NCBI GenBank assembly: GCA_003451915.1
Contig: DMJC01000227.1
Span: forward strand, 1-6,284
Origin: Clostridiales bacterium
GTDB taxonomy: Bacteria; Bacillota; Clostridia; Saccharofermentanales; UBA5734
Reading direction: 5' to 3'
Length of the DNA: 6,284 bases
Part shown: one piece after another, positions 1 to 6,284 of the stretch
How the letters are laid out: every line of letters starts with the position of its first letter
Numbering within the stretch: position 1 is the first letter of the stretch
Program-made: the position numbers and the translations under genes
Notes under the pieces: model-generated
Databases searched by the model: none
Told to the model about the DNA's origin: nothing
What the model saw: only the letters and a program-made list of their open reading frames with translations

Positions 1-512
1 TTACTGTACATGCCCCAGGGTAAAGTAGTGTTATTGCCAAAAGCTTCCTGGTTGAAGAAATTGCCCCAGCGGCCGATAGCCTGGCCCAGCGGGACATAAA
101 CCGCCAGGAAGTCGAGCAGAGCTGAAATTTTGATCTTTTTGATTCTGGTAACCAGCCAGATAGCCAGTGCGCCGCCGATGACCCCGCCGTAAAAGCCGAG
201 ACCGCCTTGCCGGGTATCAAAGATCATCTTCCAGTCTTCGACATAATATTCCCACTCAAAAGCGACATAATACAGCCGGGCAAAGACGATCATCAAGGGA
301 ATGATTGCTATGAAAGTATCCATGATTTCTTCAGAATTCAGGCTGTACTTCGGAGCCTGCCGCATAGCCATAAGCATACACAGAATAATGGCAAAAGCGA
401 TCAAAAGTCCATACCAGTAGATTGGCATGCCGAAAAGTTTGAATGCTATGCGACTGATTTGGATATCCTGGATACCTAGTCCGGGAAAATCGACGAGATA
501 ATCATAAGTCAT
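1..512 (-). CDS. lgt: Phosphatidylglycerol:prolipoprotein diacylglyceryl transferase Lgt (N-terminal part, cut by window edge)
   Basis: Lgt is the integral membrane enzyme that moves the diacylglyceryl group of phosphatidylglycerol onto the lipobox cysteine of prolipoproteins, the first step of lipoprotein maturation. The 170 visible residues start at the ATG at 510-512 and contain no stop; the rest lies beyond base 1. Visible family marks are a first hydrophobic segment with WYG (residues 33-35, the conserved Tyr region), the ARLYYV segment (78-83), GLGFYGGVIGG (104-114, where E. coli Lgt has His before the Gly pair and many Gram-positive enzymes have Tyr), and the Lgt signature GRWGNFFNQEAFG (147-159) with the essential Arg148, Asn151 and Glu156. 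Several hydrophobic stretches fit a multi-pass protein. A strong ribosome binding site sits 8 bases upstream, and the start lies 3 bases after the stop of the M16 peptidase gene, so it should be co-transcribed with it. The identification is firm; the length of the missing part (family about 260-300 residues) cannot be seen. Confidence 0.95.
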   Translation of the reverse strand, partial: MTYDYLVDFPGLGIQDIQISRIAFKLFGMPIYWYGLLIAFAIILCMLMAMRQAPKYSLNSEEIMDTFIAIIPLMIVFARLYYVAFEWEYYVEDWKMIFDTRQGGLGFYGGVIGGALAIWLVTRIKKIKISALLDFLAVYVPLGQAIGRWGNFFNQEAFGNNTTLPWGMYS

Positions 513-515
513 GGT

Positions 516-1835
516 TCAGGTCACCTCCGCTGGCAGTAATATAGCTGTCGAATAACATGACGGATCAGCGAGAAAACGCATGGCCTCACCGGCAGTTGTA
601 CAATCAATATTATCATAGATTTCCGGATAATCGAAGAGGTCAATATCGTGCAAGTTGCATTGGGCCTGGACCATCCCACTGTGTTCGACAGAATCAAGTG
701 AACGGACAAAGTCACCGGCTGCAGCTCTTTTTTGGATTTCGAAAAGATTGCTGTCTATCCCGGCATTAAAATAGCTGATCAGACCATTTCTGATGGCTTC
801 TGCTGCTTTTTCCGGCTTTGTGGATTCGCCGCCGCAAGCCAGAAAAGCAAAGTTTTCTTCGCAAGAATAATGAAACCCGAAGGAATCATTGATCAGCCCT
901 TGACTGTATAGCTGGTCAAACAGTGGCGATACGGGTGATATCAAAGTATCAAGCAGCAAGCGGGCAGCACGCTGCCGGGCGACGAGGTCACGGCCGTTCA
1001 TCTCCTGACCGGGCAAGATCAAAGGATCTTTAATCCCGACGAGGAATGATGGTGTGGAAACATCCATATGCAGTGTGATTTCTTTTTGTGCCGGGAAAGC
1101 CGGTTCATCTGGCAAGAGCGGCATCGCTCTGTTTTTTTGGCTGCCGGTCCATGAATTCAGGCGGTCTTGCAGACTATGCAGGATCAGATTCTCATCCAGA
1201 TCACCAGCCAGGGTCATGCTGAGCCGGCAAGGCTTATAAAAATTCCGCCAGACTTGTTTGAGATCTTCACTGGTGATCGCCTGAACCGATTCCGCTGTAC
1301 CGCCGATATCGAGACGGACAGGATGGTTTTCGTAGAGGTTTTCTATCAGGCTATTGTAGCAGCGCGTTTCCGGATCATCATGATACTGGTCCAGCTCGGA
1401 CAGAATGACCGGGCGTTCAGCTTCAACCCGATCAGTTTCCAGATAGGGATTGAGGATCGCGTCAAGATAAGAATCCAGAGCTTCATCAAAATGCCGGACA
1501 GCTGAAAAATAATAAAGCGTGTGAGTATGTGATGTATAAGCATTGGCAGATGCTCCGAGCGCTGACAGCTTGCCCAGCAGCCCGCCGCCTTCGTCGCGGC
1601 TGAACACGCAATGTTCTAAAAAATGGGCTGTGCCGGCTGGAACCGACAAGATTTGCTGTTCATCTTTGAATTTGACATGTACCGATCCGTAAGGAACGGT
1701 GACCGCGGCAAATTTGCGGGCAAAGCCAGGCCGGGGAATGAATTTGACGATCAGGCCGCAAGTGTGGCGATAGGTCCTCAGCACTTTACCAGTCAGCGGG
1801 TCCTGGCGTTCATGACGGATAAAGCCAGCAGTCAT
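516..1835 (-). CDS. ymfH: M16 family zinc metallopeptidase, YmfH-like (zinc-binding subunit)
   Basis: This 439-residue protein belongs to the M16 (pitrilysin/insulinase) peptidases and most resembles Bacillus YmfH from remembered sequence. The inverted zinc motif is HFLEH at residues 71-75 (His71 and His75 ligands, Glu74 general base). The third ligand is expected in the helix around 138-149, where Glu147 (ILSE) fits the M16 spacing and Glu140 is one turn pair earlier. ASANAYTS (95-102) and HPVRLDIGGTAESV (171-184) are further family blocks. The C-terminal half (about 245-439) is the usual second M16 domain, but lacks the Arg-x6-Tyr pair: its place is taken by residues around 310-317 (YSQGLIND). 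No signal peptide is visible, so the protein should be cytoplasmic. The ATG overlaps the stop of the upstream ribF-M16 gene by 4 bases (ATGA), a coupling typical of subunits. Its substrate is unknown; most probably it works as a heterodimer with the upstream M16 module. The symbol is by similarity. Confidence 0.92.
   Translation of the reverse strand: MTAGFIRHERQDPLTGKVLRTYRHTCGLIVKFIPRPGFARKFAAVTVPYGSVHVKFKDEQQILSVPAGTAHFLEHCVFSRDEGGGLLGKLSALGASANAYTSHTHTLYYFSAVRHFDEALDSYLDAILNPYLETDRVEAERPVILSELDQYHDDPETRCYNSLIENLYENHPVRLDIGGTAESVQAITSEDLKQVWRNFYKPCRLSMTLAGDLDENLILHSLQDRLNSWTGSQKNRAMPLLPDEPAFPAQKEITLHMDVSTPSFLVGIKDPLILPGQEMNGRDLVARQRAARLLLDTLISPVSPLFDQLYSQGLINDSFGFHYSCEENFAFLACGGESTKPEKAAEAIRNGLISYFNAGIDSNLFEIQKRAAAGDFVRSLDSVEHSGMVQAQCNLHDIDLFDYPEIYDNIDCTTAGEAMRFLADPSCYSTAILLPAEVT
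521..528 (-). promoter_or_regulatory. Shine-Dalgarno site for lgt
   Basis: The minus strand reads GGAGGTGA, a near-perfect anti-16S match, 8 bases before the ATG at 510-512. It lies inside the last codons of the upstream M16 peptidase gene. It is the strongest ribosome binding site in the window and fixes the lgt start. Confidence 0.85.
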
Positions 1836-4102
1836 GGCTGCACCTCGCTTTCATTGATAACCTGGGACGGCAGGCCGGCCACACTCAGGTCAGGTTGCAG
1901 GTCTGGGGCGCACAGGACATAGCAGGTCGCCAGCTGCAGGTGGCTTGCCATTAGACGGATATCATCCCGGGTTACCGAATTCAGCAGGCTGATTGATTCT
2001 TCCTGAGTCATATTCCGGCCATAGAGATTGCCGATGATGCGTTGCGCCATCATTGAAGATAAATCATCGTTTACAGACAAAATGCTGGTTTCAAGCATCT
2101 GGCGTGATCTCTCCAGCAAAGTTGCATCAAAATCACCGGCTGACAAAACAGCCAACTGCCGCCGGATTGCATCAAGTGCGGCTGTGATCTGGTCGGCAGC
2201 GACCCCGGCCAGGACAAACAAAGCTGACAAGCTGCGCTGGTTCATTGAGAATACGCTGTAAGCCAGTCCCATTTGCTCACGGACTACTTCGAACAGCAGT
2301 GAGTGAACGTCACCGCCCAACATGCTGTTCAAGACAGAAGCGATGATCGTGCGATGGCTGAAATAGGGTGGCAGGCCACTGTATGCCAGTGCCAGCCGGG
2401 CCTGTTCGACAGTCTTGTGCTCGACATGGCCTGTCGGTGCTGCCGGCTTAAAAGGTGAAGGATTTACAGCCGGGCGATAGGCTGGCCGGCTTGTCTGCGG
2501 CAGCCGCTTTATTCCTTGCAGGCAGATCTCAAAAATCTGGCTGTCGATGTGGCCGCCGAGGTATGCCGAAAGACTGGTCTGCTGCAATAAACAAGTATAA
2601 GCTTCGCGCAATTCATCCAGGCTGATTTCTTCCAGAGACTGTTTGTCGCCGATCGGTGATAAGCCTTGCACCTGATCGCCGCAAAATAACAGCAGACATC
2701 GATCATAAGCATATTTCGCCCGGTCATTTTCGCGGGCTGCCAGTTCGAGTAACAGGTTCTGTCGCTCTGTCTCGACAACAGAAGGATCAAAATGACCATT
2801 TTCATCAACAAGCGGGTCCAGAAGCACATCAAACAGCAGCTCGCAGGTTTCGCCAAATGGTGACGAACCGTCGGTCCAGCGCATCAGGCCTTCGGCTGCC
2901 AGTGAGATGGCTTGCAGATCTCCCTGTTTTTCCAGATGGGCTTCGATTGAAGAGCCATAAAGATTGTCCAAAGCTGCTGCCATGCTAGTACGTGTCGGGT
3001 AGCGGCGGCAGCTGGCTGTCAAGATTCGCAGCAGCAGTGCCATGCAAGATGATCGTCTTTTTTCCAGCGGGACCAGAAAAATCAATTGCAGGCTAGCCTG
3101 GGCAAATCGGCGTGATGACAACACGTTCAATGGAATATTCTGGACTTTGGCTTTGACATGACACTGTTCAGCCTGCTCATGCCATGAACGCACCGCCAGC
3201 AAATCCGCGCTGACTTGTTCGCCGAGCTCGGCAACTGAAGCAAACTGCATTTCCGGGCGGATTCTTTCCAGAAATTCAACCTGGATATTCTGATTATAAA
3301 GAGTCAGGTCAGCGTCATAGAGGTAGGTCTCGACCATCGGGCACACCCCTTCTTGTTCTACGGTCGGCCGCGGTCCGACATTGGTAATCGAGTCATAAAC
3401 GCGATCACCGACAGATGTCCGGGTCGCATAGACACCGTAAGCAGGGCAGGCAAAGCGGCTGTCAACCGGGAAATTGGCTGTAGGAAAACCCAGGCGCCGG
3501 CCCAGCTGCCGGCCGCTGACGACGAAGCCGCTCAGGCTGTAAGGTCGGCCCAGCAGGCTGCTGGTCCTGGCCATGTCTCCGCTGCTGATTAAATTGCGGA
3601 TTCGTGAGCTGGATATGCGATCGCCATAGAGTGTCACTTTTTCAACAACAATCACCCGGATATCGTGTTCGGCTGCCCAGGTCTGCAACAGTCGGACATC
3701 ACCGGCGCCGAAACGGCCGAACCGATAATCATGGCCGACAACAATCAGCGCAGCCTGCAATCGTTCAAACAAAATCTCTTGTAAAAAGGTCAGCGGCTCA
3801 ATGGCGGCAAAAGCTGAATCGAAAGGCTGCAGATGCGTTTCATCAAGCCCGCAGTCTGCCAGCAAGGCCAGCCGGCCAGCAAGGTCACAAAGATATTCTT
3901 CGAAGGGTTCGTCAGGTCTGAGTATGGCTTCCGGGTGGTCAGGGAAAGTAAAGACAGCGGAACTTAAACCGGACTGACGGCATTCGAATACCAGCGTCCG
4001 CAGCAGTTCAAGGTGACCGCGATGAACACCGTCAAAAAAACCCAGCCCGACACCACGTGCGATTCGCTGTGGTTTTTGATCAGGATTGTTGAAAATCTGC
4101 AA
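1832..4102 (-). CDS. ribF: Fusion: bifunctional riboflavin kinase/FAD synthetase RibF + YmfF-like M16 peptidase domain
   Basis: One 756-codon frame holds two proteins. Residues 1 to about 311 are a complete RibF, which phosphorylates riboflavin to FMN and adenylylates FMN to FAD. The adenylyltransferase part has GFFDGVHRGH (21-30), GHDYRFGRFGAGD (123-135) and SSSRIRNLISSG (164-175). The kinase part has GRRLGFPTANFP (201-212), NVGPRPTV (241-248) and the expected catalytic Glu258 in VETYLYD. From about 320 the chain matches the start of YmfF-type M16 proteins (NIPLNVLSSRRFAQASLQLI, 322-341) and runs to the end (about 437 residues, the usual YmfF length). HxxEH is absent: the equivalent place is about 354-359 (MALLLR). 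The M16 second domain keeps Arg608 and Tyr615 in VREQMGLAYSVFS. The start is TTG, overlapping truB by 23 bases; in-frame stops lie just upstream, so no earlier start exists. An error that merged two genes is possible but not indicated by the frame. Confidence 0.92.
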   Translation of the reverse strand: MQIFNNPDQKPQRIARGVGLGFFDGVHRGHLELLRTLVFECRQSGLSSAVFTFPDHPEAILRPDEPFEEYLCDLAGRLALLADCGLDETHLQPFDSAFAAIEPLTFLQEILFERLQAALIVVGHDYRFGRFGAGDVRLLQTWAAEHDIRVIVVEKVTLYGDRISSSRIRNLISSGDMARTSSLLGRPYSLSGFVVSGRQLGRRLGFPTANFPVDSRFACPAYGVYATRTSVGDRVYDSITNVGPRPTVEQEGVCPMVETYLYDADLTLYNQNIQVEFLERIRPEMQFASVAELGEQVSADLLAVRSWHEQAEQCHVKAKVQNIPLNVLSSRRFAQASLQLIFLVPLEKRRSSCMALLLRILTASCRRYPTRTSMAAALDNLYGSSIEAHLEKQGDLQAISLAAEGLMRWTDGSSPFGETCELLFDVLLDPLVDENGHFDPSVVETERQNLLLELAARENDRAKYAYDRCLLLFCGDQVQGLSPIGDKQSLEEISLDELREAYTCLLQQTSLSAYLGGHIDSQIFEICLQGIKRLPQTSRPAYRPAVNPSPFKPAAPTGHVEHKTVEQARLALAYSGLPPYFSHRTIIASVLNSMLGGDVHSLLFEVVREQMGLAYSVFSMNQRSLSALFVLAGVAADQITAALDAIRRQLAVLSAGDFDATLLERSRQMLETSILSVNDDLSSMMAQRIIGNLYGRNMTQEESISLLNSVTRDDIRLMASHLQLATCYVLCAPDLQPDLSVAGLPSQVINESEVQP
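1841..1846 (-). promoter_or_regulatory. Shine-Dalgarno site for the YmfH-like gene
   Basis: The minus strand reads GAGGTG 5 bases before the ATG at 1833-1835. It is embedded in the codons of the last residues of the preceding gene and supports the start used here, which overlaps that gene's TGA as ATGA. Confidence 0.75.
3145..3170 (-). other. Junction between the RibF and M16 modules
   Basis: Residues 312-320 (EQCHVKAKV) link the end of the RibF kinase domain (helix ending near SWHEQAE) to the first strand of the M16 module. There is no in-frame stop, no Pro/Gly-rich spacer, and no in-frame ATG until Met354, already inside conserved M16 sequence. In-frame non-ATG candidates are a GTG at residue 304 and TTG/GTG codons around 325-328; none has a convincing ribosome binding site. 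An ATG at 3178-3180 and another at 3157-3159 are in the +1 frame and reach a TGA at 3127-3129 after 17 codons. Confidence 0.75.
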
Positions 4103-5105
4103 GATCTATCAGCACCCTTTCTGTTTTGAATTGAAGATCACCATCGGCTGCCGGCAACAGACAACCCACAGCAATTAAGCTGCCTCGGCTGTAAATGACC
4201 GTACGAACACCGACTGGCGGCCAGTCAGTCTGAGGCAGGCCGGTTTCGCCAGGTCGCAGCGACTGGCCTTTAATCAGTCGGATCGCTGCGGTTTCAGGCA
4301 GTGTGATGTCCGGAAAATCCGTGAAAGCTTTTTCAACCGGCAGCAACAAACCTTGATTGTTTAAATGGGAGACAAACGACATTTGATCTGGAAAGTTGTT
4401 CCGCCTGTTTTCCAGATCAGCCAGATCGAACGCTTGCTCAAGGCTGAATGGGCCGCAGCGAAGCCGGGTCAAGCTGCGGGCATGTGCACCGAACCCCAGG
4501 TGTCTGCCCAGATCGTCGGCGATGGTACGGATATATGTGCCTTTTGAACATTCGATCTGGATCGATGCGCGCAAGATGCCATCTGTCAATGAGACATCTT
4601 CGAGATCAGCCGAATAAATCTTGATCTGCCGGGCTTTTCTTTCAATTGACTGGCCTTTTCTGGCATACTCATACAACTTGCGGCCATCGATTTTAACGGC
4701 AGAGTACATGGGTGGTGTCTGCAGGTGTTCTCCCGGAAGATTTCCGACAGCATCACGTAAAACGGCAAAGTCTGAATGGATAAGTTCTTGCTGTTCCGTC
4801 TGCGTCAGCTGATGCTCTGATATTGTCAAACCCGTAAGATCGTGTGTATCTGTTGCCCGGCCGAATTCGATTTCCAAACGGTAAGTTTTATCATAGCCAT
4901 CCATAAACTGGACAGCCACTGTCGCCCGGCCCAGGCAGACCGGCAGCAGGCCATCGGCAAACGGATCGAGTGTGCCGGTATGGCCGATCCGTCGGATTCC
5001 GGTCAGTTTTCGCAAACGAGAAACAACCCCGAAAGACGTTATCCCGCGGGGTTTGTTGATCAGGATCAGGCCGGACTCGCTGGCCAATGGTCTGCCTATA
5101 ACCAC
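4080..5105 (-). CDS. truB: tRNA pseudouridine(55) synthase TruB
   Basis: TruB converts U55 in the T loop of tRNAs to pseudouridine and also helps tRNA folding in the cytoplasm. The 341-residue product shows the whole family pattern: LILINKPRGITS (13-24), GHTGTLDPFADGLLPVCLGR (41-60) with catalytic Asp47, KTYRLEIEFGRATDTHD (73-89) with the stacking Tyr75, QTPPMYSAVKIDGRKLYEYA (129-148), CSKGTYIRTIADDLG (186-200) and RLRCGPFSLEQA (214-225). A C-terminal extension of about 75 residues (from about 267, LPETAAIRLIKGQSL) corresponds to the PUA-like tail of bacterial TruB. Length is slightly above the usual 290-315. The start taken is GTG at 5103-5105, overlapping the nrnA stop by 10 bases, with AAGG 7 bases upstream. 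A TTG at 5085-5087 (residue 7) would give a more family-like N-terminus but has a poorer binding site. Its place between nrnA and ribF is the conserved Bacillota order. Confidence 0.97.
   Translation of the reverse strand: MVIGRPLASESGLILINKPRGITSFGVVSRLRKLTGIRRIGHTGTLDPFADGLLPVCLGRATVAVQFMDGYDKTYRLEIEFGRATDTHDLTGLTISEHQLTQTEQQELIHSDFAVLRDAVGNLPGEHLQTPPMYSAVKIDGRKLYEYARKGQSIERKARQIKIYSADLEDVSLTDGILRASIQIECSKGTYIRTIADDLGRHLGFGAHARSLTRLRCGPFSLEQAFDLADLENRRNNFPDQMSFVSHLNNQGLLLPVEKAFTDFPDITLPETAAIRLIKGQSLRPGETGLPQTDWPPVGVRTVIYSRGSLIAVGCLLPAADGDLQFKTERVLIDLADFQQS
4113..4120 (-). promoter_or_regulatory. Probable Shine-Dalgarno site for ribF fusion (TTG start)
   Basis: The minus strand reads AAAGGGTG 10 bases before the TTG at 4100-4102. 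The in-frame codons between it and the TTG include TGA and TAG, so this TTG is the first usable start. The site lies within the 3' end of truB, pointing to translational coupling and possibly weak initiation. Confidence 0.55.
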
Positions 5106-6103
5106 TCACCTGCCTTGTCAACTATCATTCGGGCGGCATCATCAAGACTCATGTTCCGCAGTTGAAGGCCCGCTGCTTTCGGGTGACCGCCGCCACCGTA
5201 ATTTTGAGCAAAATCAGCCGCGTTGAAGCTGTCACTGCTGCGTATATTCACCCTTAAAAGGTCATTGTCAATTTCCCGGATCAGAAAAGCCACTTCAACG
5301 CCGGCTACATTACGCAAATGGGCGATGACGCCCTCGAGATCAGCATCTGTTGCCTGGTGTTCCGCTAAAAGATTCTGACCGACCAGAGCCAGAGCCAGGC
5401 GGCCTTCGTGACTGAACCGGACATCCGTGAAAATCCGGCCCATCAGCCGCATTCTGACCTGACTGGTCATGTCGAAGAGCTGATAGGTTATCCGTCTGAG
5501 ATTGATATCGCCATCCATCAGGCTGGCAGCCGTCCGGAAAGTGCGGGCTGTGGTGTTTGAATAGACAAATCCGCCAGTATCCGAAATGATCGCCGTCATC
5601 AGCAATGTTTCTGTTGTTTCGTCATGAAGACGTCTGCCCGCTCTTTTTTCAAGTCGTGTTATCAGGTCGAAAACGATCTCACCCGCTGCCGCGGCAGAGG
5701 GATCGATCCAGCGCAGGTCACCCGACTCGCCACCCGACACATGATGGTCCAAAGCAGCTTTTTCCGGTGACAGGTCAAAGAGCGCCCGACGGCGCCCGAC
5801 GCGTTCACTGTCAGAACAATCAATGGCAATGGCCAGCTGCTGGTCCCGGCTGAAGCTTTCAAGGAGATCTTCGCGGTAACATTCGATCAGATCTAATCCC
5901 GGTAAGAAATTCAAACGATCCGGAATATCTTCATCGAGCGGCAGACGGACAGGCACGCCTATCCGGCTCAAAACGAGCGCCAGCGCCAGGGCAGATCCGA
6001 GTGCGTCGCCATCGATGCCAATGTGCGGATAAAGAAAAACCGAACCCGGCTTATCAAGAGCGGACATCAATCGATCAGCGATCCGATCGATGATTTCACT
6101 CAT
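5096..6103 (-). CDS. nrnA: DHH/DHHA1 phosphoesterase, bifunctional oligoribonuclease/pAp phosphatase (NrnA type)
   Basis: NrnA-type enzymes degrade 2-5 nt RNA fragments to mononucleotides and dephosphorylate 3'-phosphoadenosine 5'-phosphate to AMP, using two metal ions. The 335-residue product has the DHH motifs in order: HIGIDGDALGS (27-37; His27, Asp31, Asp33), AIDCSDSERVG (93-103; Asp95), the name motif DHH (119-121) followed by VSGG, and ISDTGGF (173-179; Asp175). The C-terminal DHHA1 domain ends in YGGGGHPKAAG (302-312), the substrate-binding glycine loop. The usual Pro of motif I (HxxPDGD) is Ile here, while all metal-ligand residues remain. The start chosen is the ATG at 6101-6103, which overlaps the rbfA stop as ATGAGTGA; an ATG two codons earlier (6107-6109) is nearly as good, as GGAAGGA lies 10 or 4 bases upstream respectively. 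A longer frame reaching a TTG at 6155-6157 adds 18 residues without family likeness. Position after rbfA and before truB fits nrnA. Confidence 0.93.
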   Translation of the reverse strand: MSEIIDRIADRLMSALDKPGSVFLYPHIGIDGDALGSALALALVLSRIGVPVRLPLDEDIPDRLNFLPGLDLIECYREDLLESFSRDQQLAIAIDCSDSERVGRRRALFDLSPEKAALDHHVSGGESGDLRWIDPSAAAAGEIVFDLITRLEKRAGRRLHDETTETLLMTAIISDTGGFVYSNTTARTFRTAASLMDGDINLRRITYQLFDMTSQVRMRLMGRIFTDVRFSHEGRLALALVGQNLLAEHQATDADLEGVIAHLRNVAGVEVAFLIREIDNDLLRVNIRSSDSFNAADFAQNYGGGGHPKAAGLQLRNMSLDDAARMIVDKAGEWL

Positions 6104-6284
6104 GATCATCCAGTCCTTCCGGTTTGTTACCAGCAGTTTTTCCCATGGCTTCATCAATCAGACGGGTCATCCGGATGCCGCGTTCGATTGAATCGTCAAA
6201 GACAAAGTGCAGTTCCGGCGAAACCCGCAAACGGATTCGACTGGTGATTTCACGGCGGATAAAACCTGTCGCACTGCGTAAAGC
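6096..6284 (-). CDS. rbfA: Ribosome-binding factor A RbfA (C-terminal 62 residues, cut by window edge)
   Basis: RbfA is a small KH-like protein that binds the immature 30S subunit and assists 16S rRNA 5'-end maturation, notably in the cold. The visible part matches the C-terminal half of the family: LRSATGFIRREITSRIRLRV (visible residues 2-21), then SPELHFVFDDSIERGIRM (22-39) and TRLIDEA, the usual end of the fold. A short polar tail of about 15 residues (from GKTAGNKPEG) follows to the TGA at 6096-6098. No stop interrupts it up to base 6284; the N-terminal half lies outside. It overlaps nrnA by 8 bases. Its location immediately before nrnA is the standard order after infB, so infB and nusA are expected beyond the right edge. 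Confidence 0.94.
   Translation of the reverse strand, partial: ALRSATGFIRREITSRIRLRVSPELHFVFDDSIERGIRMTRLIDEAMGKTAGNKPEGLDDHE
6114..6120 (-). promoter_or_regulatory. Shine-Dalgarno site for nrnA
   Basis: The minus strand reads GGAAGGA, 10 bases before the ATG at 6101-6103 and 4 bases before the alternative ATG at 6107-6109. It lies within the last codons of rbfA. Spacing does not clearly separate the two starts, which differ by only two residues (Met-Ile). Confidence 0.65.

Noticed and set aside
513..515. Possible terminator or promoter between the M16 peptidase gene and lgt
   Set aside because: Only 3 bases separate the genes, with no hairpin plus T-run; the lgt binding site is inside the upstream gene.
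1167..1505. Open frame of 112 codons on the plus strand inside the YmfH-like gene, and others such as 207-479, 3604-3921 and 4842-5165
   Set aside because: Each lies antisense to a well-supported conserved gene, with no recognisable domain and no convincing ribosome binding site; they are frame shadows of GC-rich third positions.
1832..3145. Idea that the M16 module of the fusion is a degraded pseudodomain because it lacks HxxEH
   Set aside because: Loss of HxxEH is normal for the YmfF-type partner; the domain is full length, keeps the R/Y pair and has no stop or frameshift.
4034..4040. Run of seven T on the coding strand inside the FDGVH motif of ribF, a possible slippage or frameshift site
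   Set aside because: It encodes conserved Phe-Phe in frame, and no alternative downstream frame of interest follows; worth remembering only as a spot prone to sequencing error.
6104..6157. Extension of nrnA upstream to a TTG at 6155-6157 (18 more residues)
   Set aside because: The added residues do not resemble the family, would overlap rbfA by over 60 bases, and the ATG at 6101-6103 with its GGAAGGA site explains the start better.
1..6284. CRISPR arrays, tRNA or rRNA genes, insertion sequences, riboswitches
   Set aside because: The window is almost entirely filled by overlapping conserved coding regions; no direct repeat array, cloverleaf, transposase or untranslated leader was seen by eye.

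Overview
The window is a dense, single-strand block of housekeeping genes, all read on the minus strand (right to left). In transcription order it holds the 3' end of rbfA, an nrnA-type DHH phosphoesterase, truB, a ribF whose reading frame continues into an M16 peptidase-like protein, a second M16 peptidase with an intact zinc motif (YmfH-like), and the 5' part of lgt. The rbfA-nrnA-truB-ribF order is the classic downstream half of the nusA-infB operon of Bacillota. The M16 pair resembles YmfF/YmfH of Bacillus, and the Lgt has the Gram-positive style of active-site loop. I infer a member of the Bacillota, most likely Clostridia, with a mid-range GC content. No marker here allows a finer placement.

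Layout by position: 6096-6284 rbfA C-terminus (gene runs off the right edge); 5096-6103 nrnA; 4080-5105 truB; 1832-4102 ribF fused to a YmfF-like M16 module (756 aa); 516-1835 YmfH-like M16 peptidase (439 aa); 1-512 lgt N-terminal 170 residues (gene runs off the left edge). Neighbouring genes overlap by 8, 10, 26-or-fewer and 4 bases (exactly 8, 10, 23 and 4), and only 3 bases separate the last pair. There is therefore no room for internal terminators or sizeable promoters, and the set is probably one polycistronic, translationally coupled unit. No intergenic stretch is longer than a few bases. I see no RNA gene, mobile element, CRISPR array or long repeat.

Functionally, the right half is the ribosome/RNA maturation cluster: 30S maturation factor, nano-RNA/pAp hydrolase, and tRNA U55 pseudouridine synthase. 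RibF makes FMN and FAD. The left half turns to proteolysis and the envelope, with a two-part M16 peptidase and lipoprotein diacylglyceryl transfer. The most unusual point is the in-frame joining of a complete bifunctional FAD synthetase to the non-zinc half of an M16 pair. The zinc half follows as a separate, coupled gene, and the two M16 halves carry complementary active-site elements.
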